Position numbers and translations under genes: made by a program | Part shown: one piece after another, positions 15,609 through 24,794 of the stretch | How the letters are laid out: each line of letters opens with the position of its first letter | How positions within the stretch are numbered: the first letter of the stretch is position 1 | From: an uncultured Eubacteriales bacterium | GTDB taxonomy: Bacteria > Bacillota > Clostridia > Peptostreptococcales > Anaerovoracaceae | DNA length: 56,215 nt | Direction: 5' to 3' | Assembly: GCA_902786815.1 (NCBI GenBank) | Contig: CADADV010000011.1 | Span: forward strand, 1 to 56,215 | The notes under the pieces: model-generated | Database searches by the model: none | The model's input: only the letters and a program-made list of their open reading frames with translations | What the model was told of the DNA's origin: nothing

Positions 15609-15848
15609 TTAAAGTATACCGGCCTGCTTGAACAGTTTCTTGACTGTCTCTGTAGGCTGAGCTCCTGTTTCCAGCCACTTCTTCGCAGCTTCTTCGTTGA
15701 TCTTGATCTCAGCTGGATCCTTGAGCGGTGCATAGTAACCGAGCTCCTCGATGAATCTGCCGTCTCTTGATGCTCTTGAATCTGCAACAACTACTCTGTA
15801 GAAAGGCTTCTTGTGTGCGCCCATTCTCTTTAATCTGATTTTTACCAT
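15609..15848 (-). CDS. rpsP: 30S ribosomal protein S16
   Basis: A 79-residue protein beginning [26 protein letters not shown], the S16 signature, with [12 protein letters not shown] following. GGAGG lies about 10 bases before the ATG. Between ffh and khpA. Confidence 0.97.
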   Translation of the reverse strand: MVKIRLKRMGAHKKPFYRVVVADSRASRDGRFIEELGYYAPLKDPAEIKINEEAAKKWLETGAQPTETVKKLFKQAGIL

Positions 15849-15919
15849 TACTTTTTTCCTCCTGATTATTATATTAAATTCTTTTGAATGGTTTGACTGT
15901 GTTTGATTTACCGGAGTCC

Positions 15920-17266
15920 TTACTGGAGTCCTTTGAGTCCGCCGAACATCCGGCTCATCTTCGCTGCCCCTTTCGGGCTCATCATCTGCTTCATCATCTT
16001 GCGGGATTCCTCATACCGCTTGGTGAGCTGATTGATTTTCTGTACGGACTGCCCGGAACCTGCTGCGATCCTCTTTCGTCTGCTGGCGTTGAGGATGCTC
16101 GGGTTCTCCCGTTCCTCCTTCGTCATGGACTGGATGATCGCCTCGAAACATACGAAGTCTTTTTCGCTCTGATCCAGGTTCACATTCTTGTTGCCTGACA
16201 CGCCAGGGAGCATATCCAGCATCTTGGCGATGCCTCCCATCTTCCGGATCTGTCCCATCTGGTCAAGAAAGTCGTCGAGCGTGAACTTGTTTTTCTTGAT
16301 TTTCTCTTCGAGCTTGGTCGCCTGCTCCTCATCGAAGTCCTCCTGGGCTTTCTCGATGAGAGACAGCATATCGCCCATTCCCAGGATTCGGCTGGCCATT
16401 CTCTCCGGATGGAACTCATCGAGTGCATCCATCTTCTCGCCCATACCGACGAACTTGATCGGCCTGCCTGTTACCTTCTTCGTGGAAAGCGCCGCGCCGC
16501 CTCTGGAGTCACCGTCCATCTTGGTCATGATGACGCCGTCGATTCCCAGCGCGTCATTGAAGCCTTCCGCTGCGTTCACCGCGTCCTGACCGGTCAGGGC
16601 GTCGACGACGAGCAGGATTTCATGGGGTCTGATTTCCTTCTTGAGGACCTTCAGTTCCTCCATGAGCTCTTCGTCGATCTGCAGACGTCCTGCTGTATCG
16701 ACGATCAGGACGTTGTATCCCTTGAGCTCGGCTTCCTTCATGGCTGCCTTTGCGATCTTGCTCGGATCCTTCGTGTCCCGCATGGTGAAGACCGGAACGC
16801 CTACGCTCTCTCCAACGACTTCCAGCTGGTCGATAGCCGCCGGCCTGTAGATATCGCAGGCGCACAGCATCGGCTTCTTGCCGTTCTTCGTGAGCCACTT
16901 GGCCAGCTTGCCGCAGGTCGTTGTCTTACCTGTACCCTGCAGACCCACCATCATGTAGACCGTGAATCCCTTTGGTGAGTATGTCAGCTTACTGCTTGCG
17001 CCGCCCATCAGCTCCACCAGCTGATCGTTTACGATCTTGATGACCTGCTGAGCCGGCGTAAGGCTCTTCATGACTTCCTCGCCAAGCGCCTTTTCCTTCA
17101 CGTCGGCGACGAACTCCTTGACGACCTTGAAGTTGACGTCAGCTTCAAGCAAAGCCAGTTTGACTTCCCGCATCGCTGCGTTGATGTCCGCTTCCGTCAG
17201 ACTCCCCTTGCCTTTGAGTCCCTTAAAGACTCCCTGCAGTTTGTCCGATAATCCCTCAAATGCCAA
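15920..17266 (-). CDS. ffh: Signal recognition particle protein Ffh
   Basis: The SRP GTPase. The NG domain shows [27 protein letters not shown] and [14 protein letters not shown]. The methionine-rich M domain with [19 protein letters not shown] and a run of Met residues near the C terminus ([15 protein letters not shown]) binds 4.5S RNA and signal peptides. 448 residues, normal. Downstream of ylxM, upstream of rpsP. Confidence 0.97.
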   Translation of the reverse strand: MAFEGLSDKLQGVFKGLKGKGSLTEADINAAMREVKLALLEADVNFKVVKEFVADVKEKALGEEVMKSLTPAQQVIKIVNDQLVELMGGASSKLTYSPKGFTVYMMVGLQGTGKTTTCGKLAKWLTKNGKKPMLCACDIYRPAAIDQLEVVGESVGVPVFTMRDTKDPSKIAKAAMKEAELKGYNVLIVDTAGRLQIDEELMEELKVLKKEIRPHEILLVVDALTGQDAVNAAEGFNDALGIDGVIMTKMDGDSRGGAALSTKKVTGRPIKFVGMGEKMDALDEFHPERMASRILGMGDMLSLIEKAQEDFDEEQATKLEEKIKKNKFTLDDFLDQMGQIRKMGGIAKMLDMLPGVSGNKNVNLDQSEKDFVCFEAIIQSMTKEERENPSILNASRRKRIAAGSGQSVQKINQLTKRYEESRKMMKQMMSPKGAAKMSRMFGGLKGLQ

Positions 17267-17302
17267 TTTGTTATCTCCTTTATATGCGGCAGGTTTCGCC
17301 GC

Positions 17303-17719
17303 CTAGATCTCCAGCCGCTCCAGTTCGCTTCGGATCTGCCGAAGTTTCTCTGAAACATCGCCCGCAGCTTTTGCGTTTGCTGCCGGGCCGGATGCTTTTG
17401 CAGCAGCCAGATCGATTGCTTTATCTATTTCTCCACTGATGCTGTTGATCGCGTCCCTGGTCGCGCTGAACCGCTCGACCAGCCCGAGCTTCTGCTCGTA
17501 TTCCTCGAGCGCCTTCTGCGCCTTGTGCAGTGCGTCATGCACGCCCTGCCTGCTGATCCCGAATTCCTCCGCGATCTCCCCCAGGCTCAGGTTCTCCTCG
17601 TTATACAGCTCCATGACTTCCCGCTGCCGCTTCGTCAGCAGCTCTCCGTAGAAGTCATACAGCAGACTTTGTTTCGTAACAGCATCGTAATCCATTTCTG
17701 AACAATCATTTCCGGTCAT
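17303..17719 (-). CDS. ylxM: YlxM family helix-turn-helix protein
   Basis: A sigma-70 region-4-like helix-turn-helix (LTKRQREVMELYNEENLSLGEIAEEFGISRQGVHDALHKAQ is split here as LTKRQREVMELY ... ISRQGVHDALHKAQ) characteristic of YlxM, which is always next to ffh and is thought to modulate SRP. The C-terminal ~60 residues form an Ala/Glu-rich helical extension. The first Met of the open frame lies inside the promoter, so the start must be 17719 or 17695 (MDYDAVTK); neither has a clear ribosome binding site. Confidence 0.88.
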   Translation of the reverse strand: MTGNDCSEMDYDAVTKQSLLYDFYGELLTKRQREVMELYNEENLSLGEIAEEFGISRQGVHDALHKAQKALEEYEQKLGLVERFSATRDAINSISGEIDKAIDLAAAKASGPAANAKAAGDVSEKLRQIRSELERLEI

Positions 17720-17772
17720 TTCCGGATTTCCGGAAGACCGGCGTGACAAGTCCTTCCGCTTGACACCCGTGT

Positions 17773-17802
17773 AGTATATACTACCTTGGCAGGCGGTGTC
17801 AA
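17773..17802 (-). promoter_or_regulatory. Promoter of the ylxM-ffh operon
   Basis: TTGACA (17802-17797), 18-base spacer, TATACT (17778-17773) on the minus strand; a TATATA alternative gives 16 bases. A TGTCAAG/CTTGACA pair flanks the element (GTGTCAAG at about 17758 and CTTGACAC at about 17800), which might be an operator. Confidence 0.75.
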
Positions 17803-17847
17803 GCAAAAATACTTAACGGCTGAATTTTATGCTATATAATAAAATAA

Positions 17848-17889
17848 CAGGGTGCAGATCTGTAGTTTACATTACGGATCTGCACCCTG
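17848..17889 (-). terminator. Terminator, 13-bp perfect stem
   Basis: CAGGGTGCAGATC and GATCTGCACCCTG form a perfect 13-bp stem with a ~16-base loop; a T-rich stretch follows on the minus strand (TTATTTTATTATATA). It serves the small gene just upstream on that strand. Confidence 0.85.
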
Positions 17890-17906
17890 CATTGTACGCG
17901 GTGTTC

Positions 17907-18095
17907 TTATTCATATGTCTGGTCGAAATAGTCATACTGATTTGCCTTCATGTACTTCGGTCCTTTGGCTCTGGCGGATGCCAGTGTGTACATCATGCCG
18001 CCGAGGGCAACGACCGCATCATCGATCGGGCCGTAAAACAGGTCCGGCGATACGCAGTAACAGATGATTCCGATCATAATCAATAACTTCTTCAT
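17907..18095 (-). CDS. Small DUF1232-like membrane protein
   Basis: 62 residues from MKKLLIMIGIICYCVSPDLF, with one hydrophobic helix followed by a YGPIDDAVVALGGMMY segment that resembles the DUF1232/YkvA core (hydrophobic-SP-D-...-DD-hydrophobic). The start at 18095 has GGGG/GAGG upstream; an ATG at 18104 is the alternative. Tail ends QYDYFDQTYE. Function unknown. It is transcribed alone and ends at a strong terminator. Confidence 0.6.
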   Translation of the reverse strand: MKKLLIMIGIICYCVSPDLFYGPIDDAVVALGGMMYTLASARAKGPKYMKANQYDYFDQTYE

Positions 18096-18242
18096 TGTCC
18101 TCATCCCCTTTCCTATCAATTAACCACTGATGCTCTCTAACTACCTCTCTTGCGTATATGATACGGGAGCGGGGCGATATCGGACATCGCTTGATTTACG
18201 GCAACGAAGATGATTTCACCGCAAAAACTGCGAAAAACGGTT

Positions 18243-20438
18243 CTATTTATTCTCCGCCAGCATCTTCCTGACTTGTTCTGCTGTGTTTTTCTTCTTTGTC
18301 GCCTTATCGTACTTCCAGATGACGTAGTCGCAGCCTTTACCGCCGGGTTTCCAGCCGGAGCAGCCGAAGCCTTTCTTGTTCTCGTAGACGGGTTTGCCGC
18401 ACTTCGGGCAGTTCCCGAGAGACACCTTCTCCGGTTTCGGCGGGAATTCAAAAGCGATATTACCTTCGGGGTCCAGTTTCAAGTACGCCGAGAAGGATTT
18501 CCCGGCTTTGCTCTTGAACCCTTTCAGGAGTTTTGTCTTTTTCCCGGCGAGGAGAGTTGCGATTGTTTCATCGTCAAGCCACTTGCCTGCGACGGTCTTC
18601 CAGAGCGTGAAGCCGCAGCCGCACTCCAGTTTTTTCAAAGTGCCCTGCAGCGGCTTGCCGCATTTCGGGCATACGAAGGCGGTTTCCTGCGGTTTGTCCA
18701 CGGGACCTTCCGGCGCCTTTGCAATGATTTCCCTGATTTCCTTTCTGACTTCGCCCAGAACTTCTTCGCAGGTTTTCTCGCCGCGGGAGACGGCCTTTGC
18801 GTCGCGGCCCATTTCGGCGGTCTTCACGCTGGACATATCGATGCCGAGCATCCGGCAGGTCTCCACCAGGAAGCGGCCGTTGGGCTGGATGGTATAGGTG
18901 TTCTTCGTCAGTTTGATATAGTCCTTCGAGATAGCTTTATCGATAATAGCGGCACGGGTGGCTTCGGTACCGATCTCCATACCGGCAATCATCTTCGCAT
19001 AGTCCACCTCGTCATCTTCAGATTTGCGGAACGGGTTCTGCATCCACTTACCCAGGGTCGTGACTGTGTAATGGGCCGGCGGCTTCGTCTGGGTCGCGAC
19101 CGGCCGGAAGTCATGCTCCACAAGGTCGCCGACATTCAGCTCCGGGAGCACGGTCTCCTGCTCCGATACCGGTTCGAACTTCTTCCACCCCTGGGTCAAA
19201 GGCACCTCGCCGCTGACTTTGAAAACCTCGATGCTCCCTCCCTGCGGATCCCTGCAGTCGATCGTCATCGTCGTCTTCAGCACGGTGCATGGTTCCTTGC
19301 AGAACATTGCCCGGAACCGGTTCAGGATCATCATGTAGATTTTCAGTTCGTCGCCGGTGAGCTCCGGATGCGCTCCCGTCGGAGTGATGGCCGAATGCCC
19401 GTCCACCTTGCTGTCGTCGAAGACCCGTTTCATCTCAAACTCCGGTCCCAGTTTCTTCAGGATCCCGGCGATCATCGGCCGGTCACCTTCCGCCATGAAG
19501 TTCGTATTCGTACGCGGATAGGTGATCAGTCCCTTCTCATACAAAGACTGGGCAGCCTTCAGTGTCCGCTTCGGTGAAAAACCGTGCCGCTTGTTGGCCG
19601 CGCCCTGCAGGTCCGTCTGTGAAAACAGTTTGGGTGCGCGCTTGGTTTGCTTCGCCTTCTTCACATCGGTGACCACCGCGTCCGCGTCGTTCAGTTTCTG
19701 TGCGTATTCCTTCGCGGCGTCTTCTTCATCGGGCTCGAATTCCTTCTTTGAAGTCAGCTTGATCGCGCCGTCGGATTCGATCTTGAAGTAATTGCGGGGT
19801 ATGAAATTCTCGATTTCCATATCCCGGTTGTAGATTTCCGTGACGATCGCGCCGATGACCCTGCCCACGTTCAGTCCTGCCTTTGCGCCGGCTTTCCTGC
19901 TGGCGTAGCGGGAGAGGTTTTTGCCGAAATCAAAATCAATATATGACCGTGCCTTTCCCTCTGCATTGATGTTCCGGTATTCCTCATTGGATTTGCGCTC
20001 TGCAAACGCCTGCTGCAGCCCGGCATTTGTTGTGGACTTGATGAAGGGCCGCGTCACAGGTTTGGTGTTGCCGATCTTCTCCAGGATCAGATCCACGATG
20101 ATCTGCCCTTCCCGGTCCGCGTCGCCGCAGTGGATCACTTCGGTCACTTCCGGACTCTTCAGGAGTCTTTTGATGCAGTCAAAGATCTTCTTGTTCCCAT
20201 AAGTGATGCTATACTCATACTGCGCGGGGAAGAACGGCAGATTCTTCACGTTCCACATGCGCTTATCCTTGTTTTCCGGGTACTCCTCGAAGTCCTTCAG
20301 CTCCAGGATGTGCCCGTGGAGCGGAACGACATAGTAATTCTCAGAACTATAGTATTCGTCGTGCTTTTCAAATTTTTCTCCCAGGGATGACATGATGGAC
20401 CTGCCCAGGGAGGGTTTCTCTGCAATGATCAGTTTCAT
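18243..20438 (-). CDS. topB: DNA topoisomerase III
   Basis: Type IA topoisomerase that decatenates and relaxes negatively supercoiled DNA. Starts MKLIIAEKPSLGRSI (Toprim), with the acidic HCGDADREGQIIVD; the active-site Tyr is in GLITYPRTNTNFM. Two C-terminal zinc-ribbon-like repeats follow (CPKCGKPLQG...CGCGFTLWKT; CPKCGKPVYE...CSGWK). 731 residues is typical of the Firmicutes TopB with extra C-terminal domains. Not associated with conjugative genes here, so likely a chromosomal copy. Confidence 0.95.
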   Translation of the reverse strand: MKLIIAEKPSLGRSIMSSLGEKFEKHDEYYSSENYYVVPLHGHILELKDFEEYPENKDKRMWNVKNLPFFPAQYEYSITYGNKKIFDCIKRLLKSPEVTEVIHCGDADREGQIIVDLILEKIGNTKPVTRPFIKSTTNAGLQQAFAERKSNEEYRNINAEGKARSYIDFDFGKNLSRYASRKAGAKAGLNVGRVIGAIVTEIYNRDMEIENFIPRNYFKIESDGAIKLTSKKEFEPDEEDAAKEYAQKLNDADAVVTDVKKAKQTKRAPKLFSQTDLQGAANKRHGFSPKRTLKAAQSLYEKGLITYPRTNTNFMAEGDRPMIAGILKKLGPEFEMKRVFDDSKVDGHSAITPTGAHPELTGDELKIYMMILNRFRAMFCKEPCTVLKTTMTIDCRDPQGGSIEVFKVSGEVPLTQGWKKFEPVSEQETVLPELNVGDLVEHDFRPVATQTKPPAHYTVTTLGKWMQNPFRKSEDDEVDYAKMIAGMEIGTEATRAAIIDKAISKDYIKLTKNTYTIQPNGRFLVETCRMLGIDMSSVKTAEMGRDAKAVSRGEKTCEEVLGEVRKEIREIIAKAPEGPVDKPQETAFVCPKCGKPLQGTLKKLECGCGFTLWKTVAGKWLDDETIATLLAGKKTKLLKGFKSKAGKSFSAYLKLDPEGNIAFEFPPKPEKVSLGNCPKCGKPVYENKKGFGCSGWKPGGKGCDYVIWKYDKATKKKNTAEQVRKMLAENK

Positions 20439-20506
20439 TTATTTGCTTCTCTCAATATCCTTTTCGCCCTTGTGCTGATTCATACAATTTCATTATACCA
20501 TACGCT

Positions 20507-20541
20507 AAAAAAACAGCTCCGGAGCCGTATCTCCGGAGCTG
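20507..20541 (-). terminator. Terminator of PTS-IIC gene
   Basis: CAGCTCCGGAG and CTCCGGAGCTG stem, followed on the minus strand by TTTTTTTAG, 18 bases after the PTS-IIC gene stop. Confidence 0.9.
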
Positions 20542-20558
20542 ATAACAGCTTGCTGTCA

Positions 20559-21647
20559 TTAGATTTTCAGGTCGCCGTCCTGGACCCAGCCGAGCTTGCG
20601 CACGCCTGCGTGGAAGATCAGTGCAAGGACTGCCGGCAGGATAAAGGAAATCAGGATGAGGCCGGTCCAGTCGAAGGCTGTGATAGCTTCTCTGGTGCCT
20701 GCTTCGATCTCTGCGACCCAGCCGGTGTAAACGCCGATCTGGCCGACGAGTCCGCAAGTTCCCATACCTGATGAAATCGGTGCGCCGTTCATCTCCATCT
20801 TGAAGAGACAGGTGGCGATCGGTCCGGTGACCGCGGCTGCCAGGGTCGGTGCGATCCAGACACGCGGGTTGCGGACGATGTTGCCCATCTGCAGCATGGA
20901 GGTCCCGATGCCCTGGGAGATCAGGCCGCCCCACTTGTTCTCCCTGAAGGAGATCACAGCGAAGCCGATCATCTGTGCGCAGCAGCCTGCGACTGCAGCG
21001 CCTCCTGCAAGTCCTGTCAGACCGAAGGCCGCGCAGATGGCTGCTGATGAAATCGGCAGTGTGAGGCACATGCCGACCACAACAGAGACGATGATGCCCA
21101 TGAGGAACGGCTGCAGTTCTGTCGCCCACATGATGAGATTTCCGATGTACATGGCCGCGGCGCCAATAGGCGGCGCAATGAGCCATGACAGGAATACGCC
21201 TGCGCCGATCGTCACGATCGGCGTAACGAGAATGTCTATCTTTGTCTCCTTGGAGACTGCCTTTCCGATTTCAGCCGCGATGATCGCAATGAAGAGAACA
21301 GACAGCGGGCCGCCTGCCCCGCCAAGGGTGTTCGCTGCAAAACCTACCGAGATCATAGAGAACAGCACAAGGGGCGGGCATTTCAACGCGTAGCCGATGG
21401 CAACAGCCATAGCAGGTCCGCACATCGCCATCGCGATGCCGCCGACTGTGTAGGATGTCTCCCCTACCGTCGCGACTGCCTTTGTCAGAAAACCGATATT
21501 GAACTGGGTTCCGATCGTATTCAGGATCGTTCCCACAAGAAGCGAACAGAACAGACCCTGGGCCATGGCGCCGAGAGCGTCGATACCATATCTTTTGAGG
21601 GATATCTCGATATCCTTCCGCTTCATAAAATCTTTTACTTTGCTCAT
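20559..21647 (-). CDS. PTS-type IIC membrane permease (PTS_EIIC_2-like)
   Basis: A 362-residue, multi-helix membrane protein with many GG/GA-rich helices (YTVGGIAMAMCGPAMAVAIGY, NTLGGAGGPLSVLF). It matches the EIIC_2 family of putative sugar permeases found as a lone IIC. No EIIA or EIIB domain gene is adjacent, so whether it depends on phosphotransfer is unclear, and the substrate is unknown. It has its own promoter and a strong terminator, so it is an independent unit. Initial residues MSKVKDFMKRKDIE form a charged cytoplasmic lead. Confidence 0.75.
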   Translation of the reverse strand: MSKVKDFMKRKDIEISLKRYGIDALGAMAQGLFCSLLVGTILNTIGTQFNIGFLTKAVATVGETSYTVGGIAMAMCGPAMAVAIGYALKCPPLVLFSMISVGFAANTLGGAGGPLSVLFIAIIAAEIGKAVSKETKIDILVTPIVTIGAGVFLSWLIAPPIGAAAMYIGNLIMWATELQPFLMGIIVSVVVGMCLTLPISSAAICAAFGLTGLAGGAAVAGCCAQMIGFAVISFRENKWGGLISQGIGTSMLQMGNIVRNPRVWIAPTLAAAVTGPIATCLFKMEMNGAPISSGMGTCGLVGQIGVYTGWVAEIEAGTREAITAFDWTGLILISFILPAVLALIFHAGVRKLGWVQDGDLKI

Positions 21648-21693
21648 TTCATTCCTCCGAAATCTGCGTTTTTCTCACACGCATTTCCGAACT

Positions 21694-21722
21694 ATTATAA
21701 CACTCTTGTCAAGCAGGAGCAA
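21694..21722 (-). promoter_or_regulatory. Promoter of PTS-IIC gene
   Basis: Minus strand TTGCTC (21722-21717), 17-base spacer, TATAAT (21699-21694). Confidence 0.65.
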
Positions 21723-21729
21723 AAGCATT

Positions 21730-22821
21730 TCAGCGCGCTTTGCAAATCGCTTCATAAAGCGCGGCCGGCATGCTGCGGGCGCTGCGCACCGCGGAGCCGC
21801 CGTGGGCTTTGAGAAAAGCCAGAGGATACCTGTCCTGCGGATACTTCTCGATCAGGCGGATGCGCATGGACTTTGTGTATCCTTTGCTTTCCCTGAACAT
21901 TCCGCGGTATGGGAGATCCGCCGCGACGACCGAGCAGCGGTAGAGGATCGCAGAGTACGGCGCCGAGCAGTAGATGTACACTTCATCACCAGCTTTGACC
22001 TTTGTGTGCTGGTGCCATTCGATCTCTCCTTTGCCGCCCCGGAATCCAGCATCCACATCGTAATACGCCGGGTTGGACGGGATCATCCAGACGCCCGCTG
22101 CGCGCGGACCGGAACCGGAGGAGCTGCCTTTGCCCTTCGATGTCAGGGCGTGACTTCCGCGGATCAGTTCCATGACCTCTTCGTCCGAAAGTGTATCGTC
22201 CAGGATCACGCTGATCCAGTGTTTTTTGTTCATGTGCCAGGCCGGAAAGATGCCGGGACGCTCTGTGAGCGCGGGGATCTCATCAGGAGAAGCCTTGAGG
22301 TTCACAACCTCCACGACTTCATCCTCGTCGTGAGTGGATGAAAGCGTTTCACCTGCCAGTTTCCCGTAGGCCACGGTCAGGACCGCCCCAAACCACTTGC
22401 CGTTTTCGCGGCACTTGAACGTCCCGTTACCGGGATATTTCTCCCACGGGAACTCCGCAGTGACGCCGTAATCTCTGTGGATCCTGCCTTCGATGCGGTT
22501 CGACTGGTCATAGATAAAACTGACTGGTATGAAGCAGGCGTCCCGGACTTTCTCAAGGAAGGCCTTGTAATCTTCTCTGACCTGTCCCACGAATCCGCCG
22601 GTCTGCCCTTCGATCCGGATGGGAAGATACTCTTCTCCTGTGTCCAGATCGATGACGCGGCCTGTGACTCTGCCGTCTTCGGAAACCTCCAGTTCCGCCC
22701 GGAACTGCTGCCCCGGAAGGACTTCGGCACAGCGGAACACGCCGCCCTCCTCACGGAAGCCGCCGCTTTGCAGCTTATTGAAATCCGGTCTGCTCCTGCT
22801 GAAAACTTCTTCTGTGATCAT
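21730..22821 (-). CDS. MmcQ/YjbR-like protein with C-terminal EVE-like domain
   Basis: About 363 residues. The N-terminal ~100 residues have a domain I do not recognise. The middle has a MmcQ/YjbR (CyaY-like) domain: YPGNGTFKCRENGKWFGAVLTV, then VVNLKASPDEIPAL, AWHMNKKHWISVILD and a closing SHALTSKG. After a Ser/Gly linker, GVWMIPSNPAYYDVD plus YIYCSAPYSAILYRCSVV look like an EVE/PUA-like domain. YjbR proteins are usually ~120 residues and stand alone; the addition of an EVE-like module suggests nucleic-acid or modified-base recognition. ATG at 22821 is one base after the preceding gene stop, so it belongs to the TauCAB-4HbD operon by position. Confidence 0.6.
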   Translation of the reverse strand: MITEEVFSRSRPDFNKLQSGGFREEGGVFRCAEVLPGQQFRAELEVSEDGRVTGRVIDLDTGEEYLPIRIEGQTGGFVGQVREDYKAFLEKVRDACFIPVSFIYDQSNRIEGRIHRDYGVTAEFPWEKYPGNGTFKCRENGKWFGAVLTVAYGKLAGETLSSTHDEDEVVEVVNLKASPDEIPALTERPGIFPAWHMNKKHWISVILDDTLSDEEVMELIRGSHALTSKGKGSSSGSGPRAAGVWMIPSNPAYYDVDAGFRGGKGEIEWHQHTKVKAGDEVYIYCSAPYSAILYRCSVVAADLPYRGMFRESKGYTKSMRIRLIEKYPQDRYPLAFLKAHGGSAVRSARSMPAALYEAICKAR

Positions 22822-22822
22822 A

Positions 22823-23974
22823 CTACAGCACCTGCCTGTATAGTTCTCTGACTTCCACCGGTCCGACGGCTGCGTAGGCGTTGTCCACGAGCCGCATCTG
22901 ATTGGCAAATACGGAGTCGGTGAACAGATCCAGGTCCTCGCTGCAGGCGCCGTATTCGCTCATCTTCTTCACCGGAACGAGCGCGTCCTCCAACTCGGCA
23001 AGAGCCGCAATGGCGTTCTGTTCATCACAGCCCAGCGCGTCCGCGATCATGGCGCGGAAGCTGCTGATCTTGCCCGCAGGGTCGCAGGCGTCGTAATGGC
23101 GCAGGATCGCGTCAAAGAACACATAGTTGGCTGCGCCATGGGTCACGAAGTACTTGCCGCTGAGGGGATAGGACATGCCGTGGACCAGCCCGCAGCCGGC
23201 TGACAAAAATGCGATGCCCGCATAGCATGCGGCCGTCAGCATCTCATCAGCGTGCGCACGCCGGATGTCAACGCCGTTTCTGTAGTCGCACATGGCGGAC
23301 AGGATCATGCGGATGGCCTTCTCCGCGAAGGTGTCTGTGGTAATGGTCGCCCGGCCAGGCGACAGATAGGATTCCGTCGCGTGAATGAGGGCGTCGATGA
23401 GTGATTCGGCCATGGGTCTGATGGGGATCTCCTCCAGAAACTGCGGGATGAGCACCGCCGTATCAGCGATGAGTTTCTCATCGAGCAGGCCAAGTTTCGT
23501 TGTCCCGCCGGACGGTTCCTTGACGATGGCCACCGATGTCATGGTGACCTCCGAACCCGTCCCGCAAGTGGTCGGAACGCAGATCAGTTCCTTGTCTCGA
23601 AACAGCTCCGCCCTCCTGAAGAACAGATCGCTCACGCTGCCTGTACGGCGGATGGCGAAGATCTTGCCGATGTCCATGATAGTGCCGCCGCCGATAGCGA
23701 TGACCCGGTCGTAGGAATCGCAGTCCGCTGCGGGGAGCATCTTCTCGATCATCTCCTCCGTCGGTTCTCCTTCGCCGAAGTCCTCCTGCACGAGGATCTG
23801 TGCCCCGATGTCTCCGGGAGCACCGGCGCCTTTTTCCAAAGCCGGCGCAATGTATTTCTCTTTAAGAAGCCTCGTCGTCAGGACGAGGTCTCTTTCTCCG
23901 ATCCCGAATTCCTCTGCGAACTCCGGGAACGTCTTGTATTTATAGATATCCGGTTTGATCAGTATTTCTCGCAT
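22823..23974 (-). CDS. Iron-dependent alcohol dehydrogenase, 4-hydroxybutyrate dehydrogenase-like
   Basis: A 383-residue group III alcohol dehydrogenase with GGGTIMDIGKIFA, VPTTCGTGSEVT, DALIHATESYLSP and GLVHGMSYPLSGKY motifs; the HATE and HGMS/HGAA histidines would hold the metal. The whole layout (start LIKPDIYKYKTFPEF, end ELYRQVL) closely recalls clostridial 4-hydroxybutyrate dehydrogenase, which interconverts succinate semialdehyde and 4-hydroxybutyrate. Embedded in an operon with a TauABC-like importer, it may instead act on a sulfonated or other C4 semialdehyde. Name at family level is solid; substrate is inference. Confidence 0.75.
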   Translation of the reverse strand: MREILIKPDIYKYKTFPEFAEEFGIGERDLVLTTRLLKEKYIAPALEKGAGAPGDIGAQILVQEDFGEGEPTEEMIEKMLPAADCDSYDRVIAIGGGTIMDIGKIFAIRRTGSVSDLFFRRAELFRDKELICVPTTCGTGSEVTMTSVAIVKEPSGGTTKLGLLDEKLIADTAVLIPQFLEEIPIRPMAESLIDALIHATESYLSPGRATITTDTFAEKAIRMILSAMCDYRNGVDIRRAHADEMLTAACYAGIAFLSAGCGLVHGMSYPLSGKYFVTHGAANYVFFDAILRHYDACDPAGKISSFRAMIADALGCDEQNAIAALAELEDALVPVKKMSEYGACSEDLDLFTDSVFANQMRLVDNAYAAVGPVEVRELYRQVL

Positions 23975-23984
23975 GTCTTATCTC

Positions 23985-24767
23985 CTACCTCTGTTTGATC
24001 AGGTGCAGAACTTCCTTCCGCAGATCAAGATATTCCTTCGTGTACCGGAAGTCCTCTTCACTGTCCTCTACGTAGTTGGTGAAGTCTACATCGAATTCCT
24101 TCACGATGGTTCCCGGAAGCGCTGACATGGTGATCACGCGGGTAGCCAGGGACAGTGCCTCGTCTACATCATGAGTGATCATCACAGCTGAACACTTCGT
24201 GCTCTTCCAGACTTTGCGGATGAGATCCTGCATCGTCGTCCGGGTGAAGGCGTCCAGCGCGCCAAAGGGTTCGTCGAGCAGGATCAGCACCGGGTCGTTG
24301 ACCAGCGCCCGTGCCAGCGCTGCCCGCTGCCGCATACCGCCTGACAGTTCGTAGGGCTTTGCGTGTGCAAAAACCTCCAGTCCTACAAGTTCAATGTATT
24401 CCTTCGTCCGCCGGTCGGTCTCCTCGGATTTGATGCCCCGGACTTTAGGTCCAAAGGCAATATTGGCGTGCACGTCCATCCAGGGGTACAGGGTCGGCTG
24501 CTGGAACACGATGGCCCTTCTGGGGTCGACCCCGCGGACCTCTTCGCCCAGCATGTCGACAGATCCCTCCGTTGCCGGCAGCAGTCCTCCCATCACATTG
24601 AGGAGGGTGCTTTTGCCGCACCCGGATGGTCCCAGGACGCACACGAAGTCGCCGTCATAGATATCGAGGTCAACGCCTTCCAGAGCCAGTGTGTCCGCAG
24701 AGTCTCCGGTGCCCTGGTATCTGACGCTGACGTTTTTAACTGACATTACCGTTTTCTTGTCGTTCAT
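23985..24767 (-). CDS. ABC transporter ATPase, TauB/SsuB type
   Basis: 260 residues, all ATPase motifs present: Walker A GPSGCGKST, Q-loop, signature LSGGMRQRAALARAL, Walker B LILLDEPFGALD and the switch region MITHDVDEA. Belongs to the nitrate/sulfonate/taurine family of importers. Together with the permease at 25883 and the binding protein at 24795 it makes one importer in the order permease-binding protein-ATPase. Confidence 0.92.
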   Translation of the reverse strand: MNDKKTVMSVKNVSVRYQGTGDSADTLALEGVDLDIYDGDFVCVLGPSGCGKSTLLNVMGGLLPATEGSVDMLGEEVRGVDPRRAIVFQQPTLYPWMDVHANIAFGPKVRGIKSEETDRRTKEYIELVGLEVFAHAKPYELSGGMRQRAALARALVNDPVLILLDEPFGALDAFTRTTMQDLIRKVWKSTKCSAVMITHDVDEALSLATRVITMSALPGTIVKEFDVDFTNYVEDSEEDFRYTKEYLDLRKEVLHLIKQR

Positions 24768-24794
24768 AGTAACTTTCCGGTCCGCTCTTCCGGT

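Noticed and set aside
18210-19577. 455-codon plus-strand open frame
   Set aside because: Lies antisense to topB; composition is the shadow of a GC-rich gene, no ribosome binding site and no recognisable motif.
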